A stretch of 64,000 nt of DNA from Parasulfuritortus sp036391875 (GCA_036391875.1 DASVZA010000014.1:1-64000); one strand, 5' to 3'. Counted from the first letter of the stretch, positions 50,907 to 60,194 are shown. Program-made: numbers and translations. The notes: generated by a model from the sequence alone, not told the origin.

Positions 50907-51758
50907 ATGCCGCGTTTTAATGTTTTGGCGTTGACCGCCGCACTGTCGTTGTTATTCGTCGCCGGCTGCAATAAGGCCGATAAAACCGGGGCTGATTTGA
51001 AGCCGGCCGCCTTGGTCAACGGCCAGGCAATCGCCGCCGATCAGATTCAGTCCGAGGCGGAGAAAATCGGCCCGCGTTCCGACGCCCAGCCGCAAACGAT
51101 CGCCAACCTGGTACTGAAGAACGTGATTGACCAGGAATTGCTGGCTCAGGAAGCGGATAAAGCGAAACTGGCCGAAAAATCCGATGTGCAATGGAAATTG
51201 GCCGCCGCTCGGCGCCAGATATTGGCCCAAGCCGAATTGGAAGCCATGACCGGGAATGCGGCGGCGCCGACCGATGCCGAGATCAAGGCCTATTACGACG
51301 GCCATCCGGAATTGTTCAGCCATCACAAGATTTACAAGTTGGCGAATCTGGTCGTCGATACCACGCCCGGTAATGTCGACAAGGTCCGTGAACTGGCAGG
51401 GAAAAACACCGACGCCCGGACTTTGGCGGCGGCGTTGCAAGCGCAGGGCTTCAAGGTCGGCGGGCAGGAGGTGGTGAAGGCGGCGGAGGAACTGCCCAAG
51501 GAACTGCTGGAAAAATTCTCCGCGCTGAAGGTGGGCCAGTCGCTGACCATGGAGCAGGCCGGCAAGTTCAATATCGTCATGCTGGAAGGGGTACAGGAAC
51601 AGCCGGTTTCGCTGGATCAGGCAAAACAATCGATCGGCCAATATCTGATCAACGATAAAAAACGCCATCAACTGGAAACCCAGCTGGATAAGCTCAGGTC
51701 GCAGGCGAAAATCGAATACCGCGCACCTTATGCCGCGGCGGAGCAAGCCAAGAATTGA
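50907..51758 (+). CDS. EpsD-like peptidyl-prolyl isomerase lipoprotein
   Basis: 283 residues. Lipobox FVAGC with Cys21 gives an N-terminal lipid anchor. A SurA-N-like segment (PAALVNGQAIAADQIQSEAE) and a parvulin-like region (about 130-225, VGGQEVVKAAEELPKELLEK) follow. This arrangement and the closing EQPVSLDQAKQSIGQYL match the EpsD family, which normally sits in exopolysaccharide clusters. No such genes lie nearby. The parvulin part is weak in catalytic residues. Confidence 0.78.
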   Translation: MPRFNVLALTAALSLLFVAGCNKADKTGADLKPAALVNGQAIAADQIQSEAEKIGPRSDAQPQTIANLVLKNVIDQELLAQEADKAKLAEKSDVQWKLAAARRQILAQAELEAMTGNAAAPTDAEIKAYYDGHPELFSHHKIYKLANLVVDTTPGNVDKVRELAGKNTDARTLAAALQAQGFKVGGQEVVKAAEELPKELLEKFSALKVGQSLTMEQAGKFNIVMLEGVQEQPVSLDQAKQSIGQYLINDKKRHQLETQLDKLRSQAKIEYRAPYAAAEQAKN

Positions 51759-51793
51759 ATTCGATTATTAGTCGGTGATTTGCATTAAAGAAA

Positions 51794-51823
51794 TTGACAT
51801 AAAATTACTCGGCGGAATATATT
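51794..51823 (+). promoter_or_regulatory. Promoter candidate of the H-NS family gene
   Basis: TTGACA at 51794-51799 with ATATAT (17 bp spacing) or TATATT (18 bp) at 51817-51823. The -10 box lies inside the left arm of a large palindrome (51808-51877), so a protein bound there could block the polymerase, or the palindrome may act in the mRNA if transcription starts further upstream. Confidence 0.6.
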
Positions 51824-51877
51824 GAATCCAAGCTCGTAAATCGAGCCATATTCAATCAACAATATATCTCCGCCGAG
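51808..51877. promoter_or_regulatory. Large palindrome overlapping promoter and ribosome-binding site of the H-NS gene
   Basis: CTCGGCGGAATATATTG at 51808-51824 pairs with CAATATATCTCCGCCGAG at 51860-51877: a 17-bp stem with one bulged C. A small inner stem GCTCG/CGAGC (with loop TAAAT) lies between. The last three bases of the right arm belong to the GAGG ribosome-binding site, which is 6 bp before ATG 51885. An operator or an RNA switch is possible. Confidence 0.75.
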
Positions 51878-51884
51878 GCCCTGT

Positions 51885-52205
51885 ATGAAAATCAATCTTA
51901 AAACACTGTCCATTGCCGAACTCAAAACCTTGCAGGATGAAATTTCCATCGAAGTGGAATTGCGTCAGAAGGAAGAGCGACAGAAGCTGCTTCAGGAATT
52001 CCGCGACAAGGCCAAGAGCCTGGGCGTCAGCCTCGAGGAATTGATGTCCGGCCAGAAGGGCAAGACGCGTGCTGCCGGCAAGGTCGCCGCCAAGTATGTC
52101 CATCCGGCCGACGCCAGCCTGACCTGGACCGGCCGCGGCAAGCGCCCGCGCTGGGTCGCAGAATGGCTGGACAGCGGCAAATCCATGGATGACCTGAAAG
52201 TCTGA
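51885..52205 (+). CDS. H-NS family nucleoid-associated protein
   Basis: 106 residues. N-terminal coiled-coil oligomerisation part (LSIAELKTLQDEISIEVELRQKEE) and the C-terminal DNA-binding domain starting at about 70 with YVHPADASLTWTGRGKRPRWV, the RGKRPRW loop in place of the QGR hook of enterobacterial H-NS. The size is that of the short betaproteobacterial H-NS/BpH3-type proteins, which silence AT-rich foreign DNA. Preceded by a large palindrome that includes the promoter and partly the ribosome-binding site. Confidence 0.92.
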   Translation: MKINLKTLSIAELKTLQDEISIEVELRQKEERQKLLQEFRDKAKSLGVSLEELMSGQKGKTRAAGKVAAKYVHPADASLTWTGRGKRPRWVAEWLDSGKSMDDLKV

Positions 52206-52260
52206 TCGGGCAAAAAATCCGGGCTCGGACCGGGCCATATATCGGCTAAACTTGCCGGCC

Positions 52261-54396
52261 ATGCGCCCGGTTCTCATCGCACTGGTCCTGTTCGTCCTCT
52301 CGGGCTGTTCGGGGCCGGTAAACAACCCTTATCCCGCGTCTGAAAGCGGAAAATCGATTTATTACTCGGCTTACTCCGAGCCGCCCAAGCATCTCGATCC
52401 CGCCCGTTCGTACTCCTCGAACGAAGCCACGTTCACCGGCCAGATCTACGAACCACCGCTGCAGTACCACTACCTCAAACGCCCTTACCAACTGATTCCG
52501 TTGACGGCGACTGCGATCCCCAGGCCGCATTATTACGATGCATCCGGCCATGAACTGCCGGCCACGGCGCCGGCCTCGGCCATTGCCGAAAGCGTCTACG
52601 AAATCCATATCCAGCCGGGTATCCGCTACCAACCGCATCCGGCTTTCGCACTCGATCCGATTGGCAAGCCGGCCTACATCCCGTTGGCGGACGGCGTGCT
52701 GGACAAGGTGCATGCCATTCCGGATTTTCCCGAGGTAGGCAGCCGCGAACTGACCGCGGCCGATTACGTCTATCAGATCAAGCGGCTGGCGTCGCCCCGC
52801 CTGCAGTCGCCGATCGCCGGTCTGATGTCGAACTACATCCTCGGCTTCGGCCGGCTGGGCAAGGAACTCGACGCGGCGACGAAAGCGAAGGGCTGGCTCG
52901 ATCTGCGCCGTTTCGATCTGCCGGGCGCCGAAGTGGTGGACCGCTATACCTATCGGATCAAGGTGAAGGGCAAGTATCCGCAGTTCGTGTACTGGCTGGC
53001 CATGCCGTTCTTCGCCCCGGTCCCCTGGGAGGTGGACGCCTTCTACAGCCAGCCAGGCATGGCGGAGAGCAACCTGACCCTGGATAGCTGGCCGGTCGGG
53101 ACGGGGCCCTACATGATGGCCGTGAACCAGCCCAACCGGCAGATACGCCTGGTGCGCAACCCGAATTTCCGGGGCGAGCCCTATCCCTCGGAAGGCGAAC
53201 CGGGCGATGCGGCCGCGGGCCTGCTGAAGGATGCCGGCAAGCGCATGCCGTTCATCGACGAGGCGGTGTATAGCATGGAGAGTGAAAACATCCCCTACTG
53301 GAACAAGTTCCTGCAGGGCTACTACGATGCCTCGGGCATCAGCTCCGACAACTTTGACCAGGCGGTGCACACCGGGCCGGGCGGTGGTTTCGAATTGACC
53401 AAGGAGATGCGCGACAAGGGCATCGTTCTCAGGACCACGGTGGCGACCAGCAGCTACTACATGGGCTTCAACATGCTCGACCCGGTGGTCGGGGGGCTCG
53501 ACGATCGGCATCGGAAGCTGCGCCAGGCCATCTCCATCGCCATGAACGAGGAGGAATACATCGCCATCTTTGCCAACGGCCGCGGCATCCCGGCGCAGGG
53601 GCCTTTGCCGCCCGGCCTGTTCGGCTATCGTTCGGGCGAGGCCGGCATCGATCCCTACGTCTACGACTGGAAGGACGGCCGGGCCCGGCGCAAGCCGATC
53701 GCCGAGGCCAAGCGGTTGTTGGCCGCGGCAGGCTATCCGGACGGACGCGATGCCGTGACCGGCAAGCCGCTGGTGCTGAACCTGGACACGGTCGCCACCG
53801 GCCCCGACGACAAGTCGCGCCTGGATTGGCTGCGCAAGCAGTTCCGCAAGCTGGACATCGAACTGGTCATCCGCGGCACGGACTACAACCGCTTCCAGGA
53901 CAAGATGCGCGACGGCACGGAACAGATTTTCGAATGGGGCTGGAATGCAGATTATCCCGATCCGGAGAATTTCATGTTCCTGCTCTACGGGCCCAACCGC
54001 AAGGTCGGCGCCGGCGGCGAGAACGCAGCCAACTACGAGAACCCGGAGTTCGACCGCCTGTTCGTGCAGATGAAGGACATGGCGAACGGCCCCGCACGCC
54101 AGGCCGTCATCGACCGGATGGTGGACATCGTCCGGCGCGACTCGCCCTGGATGTTCGGCTTCCATCCGAAGAACTTCGGCTTGATGCACAACTGGCTCAA
54201 GAACGTGAAGCCCAACCTGATGGCCAACAACGAGCTGAAATATCTGCGCATCGATGCCGCGGCCCGCGAGGCGGCGCGCGCCCGCTGGAATCGGCCGGAT
54301 TGGTCTGGCCCGGTCCTGCTGGCGCTGGTCATGGCGCTGGCCCTGTTGCCGGCCTGGCTGGTCTATCGGCGCAAGCAGTTGGAGGGTGCGCGATGA
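52261..54396 (+). CDS. yejA: Oligopeptide-type ABC transporter substrate-binding protein (YejA-like), membrane anchored
   Basis: 711 residues from ATG 52261; a TTG 9 bp upstream is not needed. Lipobox FVLSGC gives lipid-anchored Cys16. The SBP_bac_5 domain follows (EPPKHLDPARSYSSNEATFT, later NEEEYIAIFANGRG and FQDKMRDGTEQIFEWGWNAD). Unusually for this family there is also a C-terminal hydrophobic helix (about 684-705, PVLLALVMALALLPAWLVYR). It therefore may be held to the membrane at both ends. Binds peptides in the periplasm for the yejBEF-type importer that follows with overlapping start codons. Confidence 0.88.
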   Translation: MRPVLIALVLFVLSGCSGPVNNPYPASESGKSIYYSAYSEPPKHLDPARSYSSNEATFTGQIYEPPLQYHYLKRPYQLIPLTATAIPRPHYYDASGHELPATAPASAIAESVYEIHIQPGIRYQPHPAFALDPIGKPAYIPLADGVLDKVHAIPDFPEVGSRELTAADYVYQIKRLASPRLQSPIAGLMSNYILGFGRLGKELDAATKAKGWLDLRRFDLPGAEVVDRYTYRIKVKGKYPQFVYWLAMPFFAPVPWEVDAFYSQPGMAESNLTLDSWPVGTGPYMMAVNQPNRQIRLVRNPNFRGEPYPSEGEPGDAAAGLLKDAGKRMPFIDEAVYSMESENIPYWNKFLQGYYDASGISSDNFDQAVHTGPGGGFELTKEMRDKGIVLRTTVATSSYYMGFNMLDPVVGGLDDRHRKLRQAISIAMNEEEYIAIFANGRGIPAQGPLPPGLFGYRSGEAGIDPYVYDWKDGRARRKPIAEAKRLLAAAGYPDGRDAVTGKPLVLNLDTVATGPDDKSRLDWLRKQFRKLDIELVIRGTDYNRFQDKMRDGTEQIFEWGWNADYPDPENFMFLLYGPNRKVGAGGENAANYENPEFDRLFVQMKDMANGPARQAVIDRMVDIVRRDSPWMFGFHPKNFGLMHNWLKNVKPNLMANNELKYLRIDAAAREAARARWNRPDWSGPVLLALVMALALLPAWLVYRRKQLEGAR

Positions 54397-55373
54397 CCGC
54401 CTACCTGCTGCGCCGCCTGCTCTATGCCGTGCCGATCCTGATCGGCGTCAACCTGCTGACCTTCGCCCTGTTCTTCCTGGTCAATACGCCGGACGACATG
54501 GCCCGCCTGCATCTCGGCTCCAAGCGGACGGCGAGCGCCGAGGCGGTGGCCAAGTGGAAGGCGGAACGGGGCTACGACAAGCCGCTGTTCGTCAATGCCG
54601 AGGCGCCGGGGCTGGCCAAGGTCACCGACACGATCTTCTTCGACAAGTCGCTGGCGATGTTCGCCTTCCGCTTCGGCATGTCGGACGACGGCCGCGATAT
54701 CGCCAGCGAGATCAAGACCCGCATGTGGCCCAGCCTGGCGATCGCCCTGCCGACCTTCGTCATCGGCCTGATGGTGAATATCAGTGTCGCGCTCACCCTG
54801 ATCTTCTTCCGCCGTACCTATGTCGAGTGGAGCGGGGTGGTCGGCTTGGTCGGCCTGATGTCCGTCTCCGGCCTGTTTTACATCATCGGCGGCCAATACC
54901 TGTTCGCCAAGATCTGGCAGCTGGCGCCGATTTCAGGCTACCAGGCCGGCTTCAGCGCCGCGCGCTTCGTCTGGCTGCCGATCCTGGTCGGCATCGTCGG
55001 TGGGGTCGGCTCCGGCGCGCGCTGGTACCGCACCCTGTTTCTGGAGGAGGCCGGTCACGACTACGTCCGGACCGCACGGGCCAAGGGCCTGTCCGAAGCG
55101 GCGGTGTTGTTCCGCCACATCCTGAAGAATGGCATGGTGCCGATCCTGACCGGCGCGGTGGCGGTGTTTCCGCTGCTGTTCATGGGCAGCCTGATCCTGG
55201 AGTCCTTCTTCGGCATTCCCGGCTTGGGCAGCTACACCATCAAGGCCATCGCCTCTCAGGATTTCGCCATCGTCCGGGCCATGGTCTTCCTCGGCGCGGT
55301 GCTCTACATCTTCGGCCTGATCCTGACCGACATTTCCTATACGCTGGCCGACCCCAGGGTGCGATTGTCATGA
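54393..55373 (+). CDS. yejB: Oligopeptide-type ABC transporter permease (YejB-like)
   Basis: 326 residues starting at ATG 54393, 4 bp inside the previous gene. About six membrane segments; the N-terminal MTAYLLRRLLYAVPILIGVN and the EAA-type loop DYVRTARAKGLSEAAVLFRH, contacting the ATPase, are conserved. A periplasmic domain lies between the first and second helices (about 30-110). The end SYTLADPRVRL is typical. Overlaps the next start by 4 bp. Confidence 0.93.
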   Translation: MTAYLLRRLLYAVPILIGVNLLTFALFFLVNTPDDMARLHLGSKRTASAEAVAKWKAERGYDKPLFVNAEAPGLAKVTDTIFFDKSLAMFAFRFGMSDDGRDIASEIKTRMWPSLAIALPTFVIGLMVNISVALTLIFFRRTYVEWSGVVGLVGLMSVSGLFYIIGGQYLFAKIWQLAPISGYQAGFSAARFVWLPILVGIVGGVGSGARWYRTLFLEEAGHDYVRTARAKGLSEAAVLFRHILKNGMVPILTGAVAVFPLLFMGSLILESFFGIPGLGSYTIKAIASQDFAIVRAMVFLGAVLYIFGLILTDISYTLADPRVRLS

Positions 55374-56722
55374 AGCCCGTGCTGCTCTGGACCGACGGCC
55401 TGATCTTCCTCCTGGTGGCGGGCCTGCTCGCCTTCGCCTGGCTGATCCGCCGCCACGAGCATCTGCGCAGGCCCTGGCGTACGGTGGCGGGCAACCCGGT
55501 AGCGGTGGCGGCCGCGGCGATCCTGGCCTATTTCACCTTGATCGCCGTGCTGGACTCGATGCATTTCCGCACGGCTCTGCCCGCCGGGCCGGACGGGAAG
55601 GTGCATTATTCGCCGGAGGTGAAGAGCGTGTTCGACGTGTTGTGCGGTCCGCTGGTGGATCAGCAGGAGACCAGCTATTCGGCACCATTCGCGACCCGGC
55701 TGTTCACCAAGGAAACCGTCACCCTGGCCGACGGCAAGCAGGCGCGCGAATACCCTCGCCTGAAATACGGCGGCGCGCATCTGGTTGATCCCGAGCGTGA
55801 AAAGGCCGGCGACATCGCCAAGCGCACGGCCTACGGCCTGGCGGGCGGTGGCGCGGCCTGGCTGCTGCTCTGGCTCGGCTTGCGCCGGCGACTCGGCCAG
55901 GGCGATGCCAGGCGCGCCCTGTGGGGCACCGTGCTCGGCCTGTGCCTGTTCACCGGTTTCCTGGTCGCGCTGGCGCCGTGCTACCACGTGCTGGGCACCG
56001 ACAAGGTTGGACAGGACGTGCTCTATTCGACCTTGAAGAGTGTCCGCACCGGCGTCCTGATCGGTGCCCTGACCACCCTGGTGACGCTGCCGTTCTCGAT
56101 CGGCCTCGGTGTTTCGGCCGGCTATTTCGGCGGCTGGGTCGACGACGTCGTGCAATACGTCTACACCACCCTGAATTCCATCCCCAGCGTGCTGCTGATC
56201 GCCGCCGCCGTGCTGATCATGCAGACCCAACTGGAAACCCATCCGGGCTGGTTCGAGACAGGTACCGAACGGGCCGACCTGCGCCTGCTTTTCCTCTGCA
56301 TCATCCTGGGCATGACCAGCTGGACCGGGCTGGCCCGCCTGCTCAGAGGGGAAACGCTGAAAGTGAGGGAGCTGGATTACGTCATGGCGGCCCGGGCTTT
56401 CGGGGTGTCCGATCTGCGCATCCTGCTGCGCCATATCCTGCCCAACGTGCAGCACATCGTCCTGATCTCGGTGGTGATGGATTTCTCCGGCCTGGTGCTG
56501 GCCGAGGCCGTGCTGTCCTACGTCGGGGTCGGGGTCGATCCCACCATGTACAGCTTCGGCAACATGATCAACGGCGCCCGGCTGGAGCTGGCGCGCGAGC
56601 CGGTGGTCTGGTGGCAGCTGAGTTCGGCCTTCGTCTTCATGTTCGTGCTGGTGTTGTCGGCCAACCTGTTCGCCGACTGCGTTCAGGAGGCCTTCGACCC
56701 GAAAGCGAGGCGGCGGGCATGA
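55370..56722 (+). CDS. yejE: Oligopeptide-type ABC transporter permease (YejE-like)
   Basis: 450 residues starting at ATG 55370 inside the yejB stop. Longer than the OppC mean because of a periplasmic domain of about 90 residues (about 60-150) after the second helix and an extra helix pair. The core from about residue 200 (DKVGQDVLYSTLKSVRTGV) has the EAA loop YVMAARAFGVSDLRILLRH. Overlaps the ATPase gene by 4 bp. Confidence 0.92.
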   Translation: MKPVLLWTDGLIFLLVAGLLAFAWLIRRHEHLRRPWRTVAGNPVAVAAAAILAYFTLIAVLDSMHFRTALPAGPDGKVHYSPEVKSVFDVLCGPLVDQQETSYSAPFATRLFTKETVTLADGKQAREYPRLKYGGAHLVDPEREKAGDIAKRTAYGLAGGGAAWLLLWLGLRRRLGQGDARRALWGTVLGLCLFTGFLVALAPCYHVLGTDKVGQDVLYSTLKSVRTGVLIGALTTLVTLPFSIGLGVSAGYFGGWVDDVVQYVYTTLNSIPSVLLIAAAVLIMQTQLETHPGWFETGTERADLRLLFLCIILGMTSWTGLARLLRGETLKVRELDYVMAARAFGVSDLRILLRHILPNVQHIVLISVVMDFSGLVLAEAVLSYVGVGVDPTMYSFGNMINGARLELAREPVVWWQLSSAFVFMFVLVLSANLFADCVQEAFDPKARRRA

Positions 56723-58677
56723 AACAGGGCCTGATATTGCGCGACCTTAGGCTGGCGATCCAAGGCGATGGACGGAAGATCATGCCGGTCGACGGCGTCT
56801 CGCTTGAGGTGCCGGCCGGCCAATGCGTCGCCCTGCTGGGGGAGTCCGGCTGCGGCAAGAGCCTGACCGCCTTGGCTGCGATGCGGCTGCTGCCTGAGGG
56901 CGTGCAGGTCGCGGGAGGTGAGGTGAGCCTGGACGGCGAATCGCTGCTCGATCTGCCGGAGCGGCGGATGCGCACGGTGCGGGGTGGCCGCCTGGCCATG
57001 GTTTTTCAGGAGCCCATGACCTCGCTCAATCCGGTGCTGACGATCGGCTCCCAGGTCCGGGAGTCGTTGGCCGTGCATCGCGGCTTGTCCGGCCAGGCCG
57101 CCACCGAGGAAGCCGAACGGCTGATGGCGGCGGTCGGCCTGCCGGCAGGGCGCCTGGCGACCTACCCGTTCCAGTTGTCCGGCGGCCAGCGGCAACGCGC
57201 CCTGATCGCCATGATGCTGGCCGGCGATCCGGCGATCCTAGTGGCGGACGAGCCGACGACGGCGCTGGACGTCACCGTCCAGGCCCAGATCCTGCGCCTG
57301 CTCAAGCAGTTGCAGGTCGAACGCAACATGGGCCTGTTGCTGATCACTCACGATCTGGATGTCGCCCGGGACATGGCCGACCGCGTGGCGGTGATGTATG
57401 CCGGCCAGATCGTCGAATGGGCCAGTCGGGAACGGTTGTACGACGCGCCTTTCCATCCCTATACCCGGCGGCTGTTCCAGGTATTGCCGTCGATCGACCG
57501 GCGCGGCGCCCGGCTGAGCCAGATTCCGGGCAACGTACCGGGCCCGGGTGCCGACATCCCCGGTTGCCGTTTCGCCGACCGTTGCCCGTCGGTCATGCCG
57601 GTTTGCCGTACCGAGGTGCCGGCTTGGCGGACGCTGGCGCCGGGACATGAGGTCAGTTGCCATCTGACGGAAAGTGTTGCCCTTGAGGTGCCGCCCAATC
57701 GGCAGGACAAGGTGGAAACGATGGCGGAAGCCTCGCCGATCCTGTCTTTGCACAACCTTAGCGTGGCCTTCCCGATCCGGCAGGGTATCCTGCAGCGGGT
57801 GAAAGGGCATGTGCACGCAGTGGACGGCGTCAGCCTGGCCATCCGTCCAGGCGAGACCCTGGCCCTGGTCGGCGAGTCCGGCTGCGGCAAGACCACGCTG
57901 GCTCGAGCGGTACTGCGCCTGATCGAGCCCAGCGCAGGGCGGGTATGGCTGGATGGGGTCGACATCACCGACCTGGGCGGCCAGGAGTTGCGCCGCCGGC
58001 GGACGGATATGCAGATCGTATTCCAGGATCCGTTTTCGTCGTTGAATCCACGCATGCGGGTGGCCGAGATCATCCTGGAAGGGCTTTCCGCCCTGCGTCC
58101 GGACCGGGTCGGCGGCAACCCCAGGCCGGAACTGGCGCGCTTGCTGGAACAAGTCGGTCTGCCGGCCGATGCGCTCGACCGCTATCCGCACGAGTTCTCC
58201 GGCGGTCAGCGTCAGCGCATCGCCATCGCCCGGGCCCTGGTGGTGGAACCCAAGCTGTTGATCTGCGACGAGCCGACCAGTGCGCTGGATGTCTCGGTCC
58301 AGGCCCAGATCCTCAACCTGCTGGCCGATCTGCAGCGGGAGCGCGGGCTGAGCTACCTGTTCATCTCCCACAACCTGGCTGTGGTGGGCTACCTGGCCCA
58401 TCGGGTGGCGGTGATGTATCTGGGGCGGATCGTGGAGGAGGGCGAGGCGTCTTTGCTGATGACTGCGCCGTCCCATCCCTATACCCGGATGCTCTTGGAC
58501 TCGGCCCCTGGCAAAGGGATGCAGCTGAAGGCGGGCGAGATTGGAATCGCCGCCAGCCAGGCTGGCGGCTGCTCATTCGCCGGCCGCTGCCCAAGGGTCG
58601 AGCCGATTTGCCTGGCCAACGATCCTGAAATGAAGGTACTGGCGGACGGCCGGCGGGTGCGCTGCCACCTGGCGTGA
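56719..58677 (+). CDS. yejF: Fused double ABC ATPase of the Yej-like peptide importer
   Basis: 652 residues starting at ATG 56719. Two complete OppD/OppF-type ATPase units in one chain, as in enterobacterial YejF. The first has GESGCGKS, signature LSGGQRQRALIA and DEPTTALDVTV; the second GESGCGKT, FSGGQRQRIAIA and DEPTSALDVSV. Each ends in an Opp-type C-terminal cysteine motif (PGCRFADRCP and GGCSFAGRCP). Drives the importer. The stop codon TGA abuts the convergent mltD stop with no gap (TGATCA). Confidence 0.95.
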   Translation: MKQGLILRDLRLAIQGDGRKIMPVDGVSLEVPAGQCVALLGESGCGKSLTALAAMRLLPEGVQVAGGEVSLDGESLLDLPERRMRTVRGGRLAMVFQEPMTSLNPVLTIGSQVRESLAVHRGLSGQAATEEAERLMAAVGLPAGRLATYPFQLSGGQRQRALIAMMLAGDPAILVADEPTTALDVTVQAQILRLLKQLQVERNMGLLLITHDLDVARDMADRVAVMYAGQIVEWASRERLYDAPFHPYTRRLFQVLPSIDRRGARLSQIPGNVPGPGADIPGCRFADRCPSVMPVCRTEVPAWRTLAPGHEVSCHLTESVALEVPPNRQDKVETMAEASPILSLHNLSVAFPIRQGILQRVKGHVHAVDGVSLAIRPGETLALVGESGCGKTTLARAVLRLIEPSAGRVWLDGVDITDLGGQELRRRRTDMQIVFQDPFSSLNPRMRVAEIILEGLSALRPDRVGGNPRPELARLLEQVGLPADALDRYPHEFSGGQRQRIAIARALVVEPKLLICDEPTSALDVSVQAQILNLLADLQRERGLSYLFISHNLAVVGYLAHRVAVMYLGRIVEEGEASLLMTAPSHPYTRMLLDSAPGKGMQLKAGEIGIAASQAGGCSFAGRCPRVEPICLANDPEMKVLADGRRVRCHLA

Positions 58678-60069
58678 TCAGCCGTCGATGGGGATGTGGA
58701 TTTTGCGGCCGGGACGCAGCGTTTTCAGCGGGCCGTTGAGTTCCAGGATGTCCGCGACCTTGACCTTGTACAGCCGGGCCAGACTGTACAGCGTCTCGCC
58801 CTTGCGGATCGTGTGAATCTTGACCCTATTGGCCTGCTGGTGGGGACGGGTTGCGGCGACCAGGGCGGCCGATTTCGTCTCCAAGGCGGCCGTGCTGGTT
58901 GCGGGCGGCAGCATCAGGGTCTGAGTCTGGGCCAGCTTGCCGTGTTTCAGCGCGAGCGGATTATGGTCCTTCAGCCATTGGATGGTGACATCGAATCGGC
59001 TGGCGATCTTGGTCAGCAAGGCACCCTTCGGGGCCTGGTAGGTGTGTAGCCGGATATTCCGGCTTTCGGTTTCGGCCAGATTGCTGTTGAACGTATCGAC
59101 TTTGTCCGGCGGCAGCAAGAGGGTGTTCTGGGATTCGGCGTAGATGACCTTGCGCCGGAAGCCTGGGTTCAGGGCTAGGAAATCACTCAAGTCCATTTCG
59201 GCCAGTTTGGCGGCGGTCTTCGCCTCGATGGGGTAGGACAGCGTGACCTTCTTGAAGGACGGTGCATTGGGTATTTCGTTCAGGTCGACCCCGAACCGTT
59301 CGGGCTCGCGTATGACGTTGCGGATGGCCAGCAGGCGGGGTACGTAATTCCGGGTCTGCGGCGGCAGGTCCAGGCTGATGTAATCGGTGCCTAGCCCCTT
59401 CGCGCGATTCTTGGCGATGGCGCGGCTGACGCAGCCCTCGCCGCAGTTGTAGGCGGCCAGAGCCAACTCCCAATCGTTGAACATGTCGTGCAGGCGTTGC
59501 AGGTAATCGAGTGCGGCCCGGGTGGCGTTGACGATGTCGCGCCGGCCATCGTACCAGCCGTTCTGCTTGAGGCCGAAGTGCGCCCCGGTGCTGGGCAGGA
59601 ACTGCCAGATGCCGGTGGCGTCGCTGGGCGATTCGGCCTGCGGGTTGTAGGAGGATTCGATCATCGGCAACAGCGCGATCTCCATCGGCATGTGCCGCTT
59701 GTCGACCTCGTCGACGATGTGAAACAGGTACAGGCGGGCGCGTTGCAAGGTCGCCGACATATATTTAGGTCTGTTGGCGAACCATTGTTCGTTGCGCGCC
59801 ACCAGATCGTTGTTCATCTCCGGCAGATCCATGCCGGCCCGCAGGCGTTGCCACAAATCCCCGACGGGCTCCTCCTGAACCACGGTATCTGCGGTCTGCT
59901 CGGGAGGGGGGGCGGTTTGGGGGAGTGGGGTGGGGGTTTGCGGCGGGGGGGGTGATGCCGGGCTGGAGTTCGCTTGGTTTGCCGAGGGGTCGTCGGTGAG
60001 GTCGGCGGCCTGAACTTGCGGAACGATTAGCAGATAGGCAGACAGTAGGGTAAAGGCGATTCTGGTCAT
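58678..60069 (-). CDS. mltD: Membrane-bound lytic murein transglycosylase D with two LysM domains
   Basis: 463 residues. Signal peptide to about residue 21, a Pro/Thr/Gln-rich linker (about 35-65), then an SLT domain with catalytic Glu138 in PMIESSYNP and the ATGIWQF motif. Two LysM modules lie at the end: one near 335-390 (QAPKGALLTKIASRFDVTIQ) and one at 415-462 (RKGETLYSLARLYKVKVADI). Cleaves peptidoglycan glycan strands with formation of anhydro-muramic ends. Its enterobacterial neighbour gloB also follows here. Confidence 0.94.
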   Translation of the reverse strand: MTRIAFTLLSAYLLIVPQVQAADLTDDPSANQANSSPASPPPPQTPTPLPQTAPPPEQTADTVVQEEPVGDLWQRLRAGMDLPEMNNDLVARNEQWFANRPKYMSATLQRARLYLFHIVDEVDKRHMPMEIALLPMIESSYNPQAESPSDATGIWQFLPSTGAHFGLKQNGWYDGRRDIVNATRAALDYLQRLHDMFNDWELALAAYNCGEGCVSRAIAKNRAKGLGTDYISLDLPPQTRNYVPRLLAIRNVIREPERFGVDLNEIPNAPSFKKVTLSYPIEAKTAAKLAEMDLSDFLALNPGFRRKVIYAESQNTLLLPPDKVDTFNSNLAETESRNIRLHTYQAPKGALLTKIASRFDVTIQWLKDHNPLALKHGKLAQTQTLMLPPATSTAALETKSAALVAATRPHQQANRVKIHTIRKGETLYSLARLYKVKVADILELNGPLKTLRPGRKIHIPIDG

Positions 60070-60121
60070 CGATCCGGTGGCGTGTCGGGCAGCGCAGCAT
60101 CCATCGTTGAAGGCGATGCCT

Positions 60122-60150
60122 ATTTTAGCCGGTTGTCAAAAATAGCACAA
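60122..60150 (-). promoter_or_regulatory. Promoter candidate of mltD
   Basis: On the minus strand TTGTGC (plus 60145-60150), 17 bp, TAAAAT (plus 60122-60127), about 55 bp before the mltD ATG. The -10 box is good, the -35 box moderate. The surrounding 60120-60175 is clearly AT-richer than the genes. Confidence 0.5.
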
Positions 60151-60194
60151 ATCAATAATAACAATTGGTTATGATGATTTTGCAATGTTCTGGT

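Noticed and set aside
54254..55369. Upstream extension of the YejE frame through the yejB gene
   Set aside because: This stretch is Arg/Pro-rich out-of-frame sequence; the true start is ATG 55370 in the yejB stop.
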